From Euryarchaeota archaeon UBA250 (lineage in GTDB: Archaea > Thermoplasmatota > Poseidoniia > Poseidoniales > Thalassarchaeaceae): a DNA stretch of 5,387 nucleotides. Where the stretch lies: the NCBI GenBank assembly GCA_002504845.1, contig DATW01000001.1, forward strand, positions 32,337 to 37,723, given 5' to 3'. Below, one piece after another: positions 1 to 5,266 of this stretch (positions are counted from its first letter, which is position 1; every line of letters begins with the position of its first letter). Under the pieces are notes generated by a model, which saw nothing but the letters and a program-made list of their open reading frames with translations, searched no databases and had not been told where the DNA came from. The translations under genes were made by a program, and so were the position numbers.

Positions 1-191
1 CCGAGTACAAACATCCCTATCCCACAAACAATCACCGTTTGACGGAATTCCATCTTAGATGGCTTCTTGGCCATCTTCAAAATTCTAGCCGTGGACCCTG
101 TTTGCAGTCTACGTACGCGCCCTTCGATCTCATCTTGCCATGACTGAACCCGAGCTTCTATGGGTCCCTTTTGGCTGGTTTCGACGGCCAT
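1..191 (-). CDS. secE: Preprotein translocase subunit SecE (Sec61 gamma), 5' part
   Basis: Sec61 gamma/SecE is the small single-helix subunit that clamps the SecY channel in the cytoplasmic membrane. The visible 63 codons start at ATG 191-189. They give a charged N-terminal amphipathic region (residues about 10-40), then the family signature RILKMAKKPSKMEFRQ (36-51), in which KPS followed by EF leads into the transmembrane helix. The helix starts near residue 52 and is cut by the window edge. The start is supported by a Shine-Dalgarno AAAGGTG (204-198) six bases upstream. The gene lies 72 bases downstream of ftsZ on the same strand, an arrangement seen in many euryarchaea, where the transcription factor gene spt5/nusG usually follows. 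That next gene would lie outside the window. The N-terminal tail before the amphipathic helix looks slightly long for the family. The identification is from sequence motif and context, without a database search. Confidence 0.9.
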   Translation of the reverse strand, partial: MAVETSQKGPIEARVQSWQDEIEGRVRRLQTGSTARILKMAKKPSKMEFRQTVIVCGIGMFVL

Positions 192-263
192 AGCTAACAC
201 CTTTGGTGCCCGGGCCACCGATGGAGCCCATTTAAGCACGCCGACTTTGGATATACAAATCGA
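192..263 (-). promoter_or_regulatory. secE leader: Shine-Dalgarno and possible TATA boxes
   Basis: The 72-base gap between ftsZ and secE holds AAAGGTG at 204-198 on the minus strand, a good match to the archaeal anti-Shine-Dalgarno, six bases from the ATG. Two AT-rich, TATA-like stretches lie upstream: CTTAAATG (237-230) and TTTGTATATC (259-250). Either could drive a short-leader secE transcript independent of ftsZ. A small inverted repeat, CACC-TTT-GGTG (198-208), covers the ribosome binding site and a second GGCCACC arm (214-220) lies beside it, so the site could be partly folded. The ribosome binding site is well supported. The promoters and the folding are guesses. Confidence 0.5.
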
Positions 264-1391
264 CTATCCGATGAACTGTATGGCACGGGCTTTAGCATCC
301 GCCACGCTCGACCTCATCCTGGCTCCATGAATTTGCTCACTTTGGACGCCTGTCAGAACTACAAGGACGCGCACATAACCGTCATGCCCATCCACTTCAC
401 TCGTAGCCCCCCATATGATTCTCGCATGAGGATCGATTCTTTCTCGGATGATCTTAGCACATTGTTCGGCCTCGCCAAGTGTCAAATCACTTCCGCCGAC
501 TACGTTGATTAATGCCCCACGTGCATCTGAGACATCGATTTCAAGCAGAGGCGACGAGAGCGCTTCTTCGGTCGCTTTGAGTATCCTTCCATCCCCAGTC
601 CCTTCTCCATGGCCTATCATTGCAACCCCCCCGCCATTCTCCATGACAGAGCGTAGATCTTCGAAGTCCAGATTCACTATCCCTTCTTTTGCGATCATAT
701 CCGAAACCCCTCTAATGCTCTGCAAGAGCAACTCATCGGCTACCCTGAATGCTGCATCGAGAGGAAGATCTCGAACGCCTTCAACAGAAAGAAGACGCTC
801 GTTTGGTAGAACTATGACGGTGTCACAGACTTCGGTCAGCCGCTCAAGCCCCCAATCCGCATTTTGCTTTCTCAGCGAACCCTCTGACGAGAATGGGTAG
901 GTAACAATTGCAATCGTCAAAGCCCCAGCGTCTTTGCACAGCCGTGCGAGAACATGCGCGGATCCAGTTCCGGTCCCTCCACCCAGGCCAGCCGTTATGA
1001 AAGCAAGATCGCAATCTGCAACCTCCTTTGTTAGCATGGATTCAGACTCAAACGCTGCCTGTTCGCCTTTCTCTGGGTTGCCTCCAGCACCTCTTCCCCT
1101 GGCCGTCCTCCCGATCAGCATTTTTTCGTCCACATTCACTCTGAGAAGATGTTGAGCATCTGTATTGACAGCAAGGCCCCCGACTCTATCACGATCAAAT
1201 AATCCCTCGGAAGTCAACCTCTCGATTGTATTGGATCCACAGCCACCACAGCCGAATACTCGAATATTCGGTTGAAGAGTTTCTAGCAGTCTTTCGAGTG
1301 CCTCGTCATTGGTAGAATCCCCTTTAGACTCAATTGGAACACTCGGCTCCTGCTCGGTTATCCTGTCTATGAGGTGCTTCACGAACCCCAT
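264..1391 (-). CDS. ftsZ: Cell division protein FtsZ, archaeal type (FtsZ1-like)
   Basis: FtsZ is a tubulin-like GTPase that polymerises into the division ring at mid-cell. The 375-residue protein has every core element. A nucleotide-binding loop lies at VFGCGGCGSNT (45-55), NTD at 76-78, and the tubulin signature GGGTGTG at 137-143. The T7 synergy loop NLDFEDL (240-246) has the catalytic acids Asp242 and Asp245. The C-terminal domain carries the archaeal segment IDPHARIIWGA (319-329) and VLTGVQS (345-351). About 40 residues of linker precede the GTPase core, beginning with a short amphipathic stretch (GFVKHLIDRI). The C-terminus is short and has no bacterial FtsA/ZipA-type tail. The similarity to methanogen FtsZ1 as remembered, and the following secE, favour FtsZ1 over FtsZ2, but this was not tested by a tree. 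The start ATG 1391 gives a family-typical length. No Shine-Dalgarno lies close upstream. Ser53 replaces the Asn usual in the first loop and Glu244 replaces the usual Ala in the T7 loop. Confidence 0.96.
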   Translation of the reverse strand: MGFVKHLIDRITEQEPSVPIESKGDSTNDEALERLLETLQPNIRVFGCGGCGSNTIERLTSEGLFDRDRVGGLAVNTDAQHLLRVNVDEKMLIGRTARGRGAGGNPEKGEQAAFESESMLTKEVADCDLAFITAGLGGGTGTGSAHVLARLCKDAGALTIAIVTYPFSSEGSLRKQNADWGLERLTEVCDTVIVLPNERLLSVEGVRDLPLDAAFRVADELLLQSIRGVSDMIAKEGIVNLDFEDLRSVMENGGGVAMIGHGEGTGDGRILKATEEALSSPLLEIDVSDARGALINVVGGSDLTLGEAEQCAKIIRERIDPHARIIWGATSEVDGHDGYVRVLVVLTGVQSEQIHGARMRSSVADAKARAIQFIG

Positions 1392-1525
1392 TGCGATTTT
1401 TGAGAATCATAACCGTTCCCCTTCACCCTCCCAAGCAGAAACGGGTTTCTCCATACTTGATCTCTTACCGAGAACCCTGATTGTCCAACAGCCGTTCATA
1501 TACGAATTCGGTTTCTTAGACATAC
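1392..1525. promoter_or_regulatory. Divergent promoter region between ftsZ and the small membrane protein gene
   Basis: This 134-base gap separates the starts of two divergent genes. On the plus strand TTCATATAC (1495-1503) is centred about 26 bases before ATG 1526, the archaeal TATA-to-start-site distance. No Shine-Dalgarno precedes that ATG, so the transcript is probably leaderless. Read on the minus strand the same element (GTATATGAA) could serve ftsZ with a leader of roughly 80 bases. A purine-rich stretch (GGGAGGGTGAAGGGG, 1433-1419) lies about 30-40 bases before the ftsZ ATG, too far to be its Shine-Dalgarno. No clear TATA element sits at the leaderless distance for ftsZ. No open reading frame or RNA gene was recognised here. 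Confidence 0.6.
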
Positions 1526-1915
1526 ATGGAGAAGGGTCTCGGAGCATGGATTGGAGGATCGGCGATCCTCGCATCCATGTGTTGTTTGCCTTCCGTTATC
1601 TGGGTTCTATTCGCAGGAAGCTCTGCAATCGTAGCGGCAGACCAACTCTCGAACGACCTCTACTATTCGTGGGTTAGGTGGTTGCTTTACGCTGCGTCGG
1701 CAACGATGCTAACCATTGGCATGGTGATATATCATCGCTCAAAGGGCATATGCACGCTTGACGATGCGATCAGAAACCGACGAAAAGTCATCAATACGAC
1801 TCTGCTGACATTCACTATAGCTATCGTAACCTATCTTATCTGGAACTTTATCGTCCTCGAGATTCTTGGAATAGCCGTGGGCCTTCCATGGGAAGACTCA
1901 GCTTTCTGGAACTGA
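1526..1915 (+). CDS. Small three-helix membrane protein with a CC pair (MerT-like topology)
   Basis: This 129-residue membrane protein was not recognised as a named family. Helix 1 spans about residues 8-37 and contains the motif ASMCCLPS (16-23) with adjacent Cys19 and Cys20. Helix 2 spans about 49-69. A basic cytoplasmic-looking loop follows (SKGICTLDDA, then RNRRKVINT) with a third cysteine, Cys76. Helix 3 spans about 91-119. A vicinal cysteine pair followed by Leu-Pro in the first of three helices, plus a loop cysteine, recalls MerT-type mercuric transporters. No mer genes are nearby, so the resemblance may be only topological; a disulfide/thiol redox or metal role is a guess. The start is supported by the TATA-like element 26 bases upstream. 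The last 18 bases overlap the 3' end of the convergent phosphatidyltransferase gene. I am confident that it is a real gene and much less sure of any function. Confidence 0.8.
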   Translation: MEKGLGAWIGGSAILASMCCLPSVIWVLFAGSSAIVAADQLSNDLYYSWVRWLLYAASATMLTIGMVIYHRSKGICTLDDAIRNRRKVINTTLLTFTIAIVTYLIWNFIVLEILGIAVGLPWEDSAFWN

Positions 1916-2587
1916 ATCCAAGAGCATTCTCCGAGCTGAAATGAACCGAGTAACGAATGTGTACATGCCCCCCAATGCGGAGAAAACAACCGCCATACCA
2001 AATCCATTCATCTCGTCAAATCCTAGAATACCTGCCCAACCATCTCCTTCATTGATTGTTAGTGTTAGTGAAACAATGTCCGCAGCCTGCAGACTAGCCA
2101 ATAGCATGCCGACAACTGTGATCACCATCCTGTCAGCCCTCGAGAACCCCCCATAGATTCTCCCAAGGCCAACTGACTGCGCCTGAGTGCCCATGTAAGA
2201 CCCCATGAGGGTCAGGAGAGCAGCCCCGAGAGCAAGTGAAAGATCGACACCGAACTCGGAGTTGACTCCAATAGCTACAATCAGACCGATATCCACGACC
2301 CTGTCAATCGTGTGGTCCAAAAAATCCCCATACGGCCCCGAAGTGCCCTGATGGCGTGCCAGGTCACCATCCAGAGCATCCAGCACCCCTGCAATACCGA
2401 TCAGGATGACCGCACCCACAATCATCAACGCGCCTTCATTGTCGATTCCGGCATTGGCAACCAGCCAGAACGCCCCAAGCGATATGATGAGACTCGTCCA
2501 AGTCAGCGTATTGGGATTAGTATCTCCCAGCCTTACAATCAACGGGTGCATCGCCTTGGACCATTTTTCTCGAAATTGCTCGAACAT
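1898..2587 (-). CDS. CDP-alcohol phosphatidyltransferase, probable archaetidylinositol phosphate synthase
   Basis: This integral membrane enzyme of the CDP-alcohol phosphatidyltransferase family moves a lipid-phosphate from a CDP-activated lipid (CDP-archaeol in archaea) to a polar alcohol. The 229-residue protein matches the signature exactly: Asp70, Asp73-Gly74, Ala77-Arg78, eight residues, Gly87, Asp91, Asp95. These are the metal and CDP ligands and the catalytic acid. NPNTLT (24-29) and SYMGTQAQSVGL followed by FSRADR (130-153) resemble archaetidylinositol-phosphate and phosphatidylinositol-phosphate synthases, so inositol 1-phosphate is the likeliest acceptor, although glycerol phosphate or serine are not excluded. 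About six helices follow the motif layout. An upstream in-frame ATG (2662) would add 25 residues but lies inside the kinase gene. ATG 2587 shares its A with the kinase stop (TGATG) and has GAGGGG just upstream, so it is preferred. The gene is translationally coupled to the kinase. Confidence 0.88.
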   Translation of the reverse strand: MFEQFREKWSKAMHPLIVRLGDTNPNTLTWTSLIISLGAFWLVANAGIDNEGALMIVGAVILIGIAGVLDALDGDLARHQGTSGPYGDFLDHTIDRVVDIGLIVAIGVNSEFGVDLSLALGAALLTLMGSYMGTQAQSVGLGRIYGGFSRADRMVITVVGMLLASLQAADIVSLTLTINEGDGWAGILGFDEMNGFGMAVVFSALGGMYTFVTRFISARRMLLDSVPES

Positions 2588-2598
2588 CAGAACCCCTC
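2585..2598 (-). promoter_or_regulatory. TGATG stop-start overlap with Shine-Dalgarno (translational coupling)
   Basis: On the minus strand the kinase stop TGA (2589-2587) shares one base with ATG (2587-2585) of the next gene. GAGGGG sits at 2598-2593, five to six bases before that ATG, inside the last kinase codons. This arrangement decides the start of the phosphatidyltransferase over the upstream in-frame ATG and predicts that the two proteins are made from one transcript by re-initiation. Confidence 0.75.
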
Positions 2599-3132
2599 TT
2601 GGCGACTGACCCAGTCTACCACCATTGAAGATTGGGTCGTCGGCATCTCCGAGCCCAGCCATTCGACAATCGATTTCGCAATATCCGAAGCCTCTGAGCC
2701 TGAACAGTCAAACTCGGTCCAGGGGATATCATTCTCTTCGCGCTCATTCCACATGCTCCCCATTAGTTCCCATTCGACATTGTCATTGATTTTCCTTTCA
2801 GAGTACCCGCGCTTCTCCAGACGAGTTCTGAGGATGTCAGGATCACATCTGAGAACCACCACGACATCACAGGGGAGGTGATGGGCAAGATGCCCCTCGA
2901 TTATGGTAAGCCCATCCGGCTCTGTGACCCATTCCTCCTCCAATGAAGATACGAGATTGTCGATGTCTATCTCCTTGATTCCTTCTTCGGGCTCAGGCAA
3001 TCCAAGAAATCCTCTTTCATCTGCTAAATCAGATACACTTCGAGTCAATGCAAGCTCAGATAGGACCCTCGTTATACTTGTCTTCCCGGTTCCGGGCGTA
3101 CCAGTCAGGCCCACCCTAAGCGCCCTAGTCAC
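2587..3132 (-). CDS. AK6/Fap7-type adenylate kinase-like P-loop ATPase
   Basis: The AK6/Fap7 family (hCINAP in humans) binds ATP. It has weak NMP kinase activity and in eukaryotes assists late small-subunit rRNA maturation together with ribosomal protein uS11; archaeal members are small proteins of about 180 residues. With the GTG at 3132-3130 this one is 181 residues. It has a P-loop GTPGTGKTS (11-19) right after the first strand, an acidic DIDNL (57-61), IIEGHLAHHLP (77-87), VVVLRCDP (91-98) and a family-typical lid region RLEKRGYSERKINDN (104-118). The frame stays open to ATG 3258, but that extension is cysteine-rich, unlike the family, and would overlap the divergent antiporter gene. GTG 3114 is the other option, but it would remove residues of the first strand. 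The stop overlaps the start of the phosphatidyltransferase gene. Enzyme versus ribosome-assembly role cannot be separated from sequence alone. Confidence 0.87.
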   Translation of the reverse strand: MTRALRVGLTGTPGTGKTSITRVLSELALTRSVSDLADERGFLGLPEPEEGIKEIDIDNLVSSLEEEWVTEPDGLTIIEGHLAHHLPCDVVVVLRCDPDILRTRLEKRGYSERKINDNVEWELMGSMWNEREENDIPWTEFDCSGSEASDIAKSIVEWLGSEMPTTQSSMVVDWVSRQEGF

Positions 3133-3209
3133 AGTCGACCCTGCGGATACCCCCCCATCAACGCTATCGTGAGGCACACGATTATGCCGCGAAAGGCCTG
3201 CCCAGCTAC
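3133..3209. promoter_or_regulatory. Divergent promoter region between kinase operon and antiporter gene
   Basis: This 77-base gap holds both start regions. On the plus strand ATTATG (3181-3186) is centred 26 bases before ATG 3210 and no Shine-Dalgarno precedes that ATG, consistent with a leaderless antiporter transcript. The TATA match is weak, and position is its main support. For the kinase on the minus strand I see no good TATA at the expected distance from GTG 3132; GGTATCC and ACGATAGCG are the only AT-containing candidates. A run of seven C (3150-3156) lies in the gap. Confidence 0.45.
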
Positions 3210-4352
3210 ATGGAGCACGACACCAGCAACTCAGAACTAGTTCCATGGTATCATTCATTCACCATATCGTCAAGCCGACTCAATATTCTTCTATTCGCAG
3301 CACCAGTCGCCATATACGCCGCATTTATTGCGCACGATGCAACTCTCTCGTTCATTGCTTCGATGATCGCAATAATGCCGCTCGCATTCTTGATGGGCAA
3401 GGCAACCGAAGAGATAGCGTTGAGGACTTCCGAATCAATCGGAGGCCTTCTGAATGCTACCTTCGGCAACGCTGCTGAGATGATAATCGCGCTGCTCGCG
3501 ATAATTGCTGCGATGCAAGCCGGTTCTGGAACAGAGACCGAAGCGACGATGATCAAGGTCGTGCAGGCAAGCCTGATAGGCAGTATTCTCGGCAATCTGC
3601 TTCTAGTAATGGGCTTAGCCTTCCTTTGGGGGGGTCTCAGATTCCAAGAGCAAGAGTTCAACAGGACACAGGTCGGATCGAACTCATCTCTATTGTTACT
3701 CGCAGTAATCGCACTCATCATTCCCACTGTATTCCATGCATCTGCTACCAATTCCTCAGACGATAGCGTCCTTCAATTATCTAGAATCGTGTCGTTGATA
3801 CTTCTTGCGATATACGGATTGTTCCTATTGTTCCAACTCAAAACTCATGCTTCATTATTCGCGACTGATGGCGCACACCATGAAAGCCCCTCCATGGAAA
3901 AACGAGATGCAGTCATATTGTTGGTTGTCGCAACCATCCTAGTGTCCTTCATGGCCGAGATCTTGGTCCACTCTCTCGAAGATGCGGCTGAAGAGCTGCA
4001 CATACCACATCTCTTCATCGGCATCATCCTCCTTCCGCTGTTTGGTAACGCTGCAGAGCATTTCACCGCAGTCACGGTGGCTGGAAAGAACAAGATGGAC
4101 CTCTCTTTCGCAATCTCGGTTGGCTCGAGCACTCAGATTGCAGTGTTCATCGCTCCACTGATCGTCTTGGTATCCTGGGCCATCGGTGTCCCCCTGACTT
4201 TCGAATTCGGTCTGCTGGAGACAACATCCGCTTTCCTTGCGGTGCTCATCGCGAATACGGTTGCTGTAGATGGCAAGTCGAACTGGCTGGAGGGGGCCAT
4301 GCTGCTCGCAACATACGCCGTTCTAGCCGTCGCCTTCCTGATGTACGGGTAG
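3210..4352 (+). CDS. Calcium/proton antiporter, CAX family
   Basis: CAX proteins of the cation/calcium exchanger superfamily export Ca2+ (some also Mn2+ or Na+) across the cytoplasmic membrane in exchange for protons. The 380-residue length and about 11 predicted helices fit the family. The two inverted halves each carry the alpha-repeat. The first is GLLNATFGNAAEMI (79-92) with Glu90, followed by QASLIGSILGNLLL (119-132). The second is LPLFGNAAEHFTAVTVA (275-291) with Glu283, then SFAISVGSSTQIAVF (299-313). These glutamates and the surrounding Asn/Ser/Gln residues form the cation site and proton route. A soluble loop (about 211-232), containing a His-His pair, and an acidic stretch (LEDAAEELH, 256-264) separate the halves, as is usual. 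The N-terminal 22 residues are soluble. ATG 3210 has a weak TATA-like element at the leaderless distance. A hypothetical membrane protein gene follows 37 bases later and may be cotranscribed. Ion preference is inferred from the family. Confidence 0.93.
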   Translation: MEHDTSNSELVPWYHSFTISSSRLNILLFAAPVAIYAAFIAHDATLSFIASMIAIMPLAFLMGKATEEIALRTSESIGGLLNATFGNAAEMIIALLAIIAAMQAGSGTETEATMIKVVQASLIGSILGNLLLVMGLAFLWGGLRFQEQEFNRTQVGSNSSLLLLAVIALIIPTVFHASATNSSDDSVLQLSRIVSLILLAIYGLFLLFQLKTHASLFATDGAHHESPSMEKRDAVILLVVATILVSFMAEILVHSLEDAAEELHIPHLFIGIILLPLFGNAAEHFTAVTVAGKNKMDLSFAISVGSSTQIAVFIAPLIVLVSWAIGVPLTFEFGLLETTSAFLAVLIANTVAVDGKSNWLEGAMLLATYAVLAVAFLMYG

Positions 4353-4389
4353 GCCCAAACCTCATTCACGGGAATGGGCTCCCCCTAAC
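4353..4389 (+). other. Short gap with a possible hairpin between antiporter and orphan membrane protein genes
   Basis: GCCC (4353-4356) can pair with GGGC (4376-4379), and ATTC (4364-4367) with GAAT (4372-4375), giving a bulged hairpin directly before the next start codon. There is no T-run after it, so it does not look like a terminator. No TATA element or Shine-Dalgarno is visible for ATG 4390, which suggests readthrough from the antiporter gene. The hairpin is short and could be chance. Confidence 0.25.
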
Positions 4390-5241
4390 ATGGAGGAGGA
4401 TTGGTGGGGGGGAGACGAATCCCAGGACCCTGCTTCCAATGCCCCCAAGGAGATTGTAATCAGCGGCCCGGGAGGTTCCGGGAACACGCTCACAGGAGGC
4501 ATCAATCAGATATCAGAGGACGGCCAAAACGGCGTTTGGGGACAAGTCGACCAAAAGAACTCCACGCGCAGCAGATCCGTGATCTGGTTCCTTACCGGGC
4601 TGATCGTAGTTCCTGTTCTGCTTGGGGGAATATCCACATTTCTCGGCAGTATGACAGAGACTGGCGAATATGACGAGGAGTATTCCTCGAGTCCCGTTGT
4701 AACCGGCAGCGTCACCATCGATGATCGCACATTCGAAACTTATAGATTCGGTGTATCGCCCGATTTTCACTATGATTTCGACGACCCCAGTTTTTGGAGC
4801 ATCGGCATCGATGGATGGAACTGGAACTCTCAGATAGATTCCTATGAGTTCGGCGATCCCGCCCTTCAAGCCCTCGACAGCCAGGGGTCCCAATGGCAAT
4901 CCATGTGGACATACACATGGTCCTCCGAATTCTCGAATACCCCTGAGATTTACATTCGCGTAGAATCGAATTTTGTGCATGTGGCGTTTAATCTGAATGA
5001 ATGCTCAGAGTGCGGCCAGCCGGAATACTTCTCATACTATTCAGACGACTACCCCGAGAACCAGGACGTCATTGCGATGGTGATGTGTCTTCTGTGGCCA
5101 GTCGCCATTATCGCAGGTGTGGTTTGGGGTTATGCCACTGGCAGGAAGCCATTTGCGTATGGCCTTATGTCGTTCTGCGCGCTTGCCGCGGTCGGCGTGA
5201 TGTTGCTGTTCGGATTACTGGTCATGGCTTTCGGTTGGTAG
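4390..5241 (+). CDS. Uncharacterised membrane protein with large outer domain
   Basis: I do not recognise a family for this 283-residue protein. The N-terminal 62 residues are soluble, low-complexity and Gly/Asn/Ser/acidic, starting MEEDWWGGDE; basic residues (R60, R62) then lead into helix 1 (about 64-87). Residues 88-226 form a hydrophilic, acidic domain rich in Tyr, Trp and Phe (for example HYDFDDPSFWSIGIDGWNWN), probably outside the cell. It contains a CxxC-like pair, Cys205 and Cys208 (NECSECGQ). Two closing helices lie at about 227-249 and 256-281 with a short basic turn GRK between them. The positive-inside rule and three helices place the N-terminus inside and the C-terminus outside. 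The domain looks beta-rich, so binding or sensing is possible but unproven. ATG 4390 is the first start after the antiporter stop. A run of seven G (4406-4412) lies in codons 6-8. A real gene is likely from length, composition and domain layout; its function is unknown. Confidence 0.78.
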   Translation: MEEDWWGGDESQDPASNAPKEIVISGPGGSGNTLTGGINQISEDGQNGVWGQVDQKNSTRSRSVIWFLTGLIVVPVLLGGISTFLGSMTETGEYDEEYSSSPVVTGSVTIDDRTFETYRFGVSPDFHYDFDDPSFWSIGIDGWNWNSQIDSYEFGDPALQALDSQGSQWQSMWTYTWSSEFSNTPEIYIRVESNFVHVAFNLNECSECGQPEYFSYYSDDYPENQDVIAMVMCLLWPVAIIAGVVWGYATGRKPFAYGLMSFCALAAVGVMLLFGLLVMAFGW

Positions 5242-5266
5242 AGGCCTGAAACCAGATTGCATATCG

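Noticed and set aside
448..900. Plus-strand open frame of 150 codons opposite ftsZ
   Set aside because: It is antisense to a strongly supported FtsZ frame, and its Ser/Pro/Arg-rich translation has no recognisable motif.
2312..2881. Plus-strand open frame of 189 codons opposite the kinase and phosphatidyltransferase
   Set aside because: It spans two confidently identified minus-strand genes. Its translation is low-complexity, with no membrane or domain pattern.
3251..3751. Minus-strand open frame of 166 codons opposite the antiporter
   Set aside because: It is the antisense shadow of the CAX alpha-repeat region, and its Ala/Ile-rich composition simply mirrors the membrane codons.
4353..4389. 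Hairpin as a transcription terminator of the antiporter gene
   Set aside because: The stem is short and bulged and no T-run follows, so archaeal termination is not supported here.
4513..4980. Minus-strand open frame of 155 codons opposite the orphan membrane protein
   Set aside because: The plus-strand frame is longer and has a coherent membrane/outer-domain layout. The minus frame shows no coherent domain, start signal or family motif.
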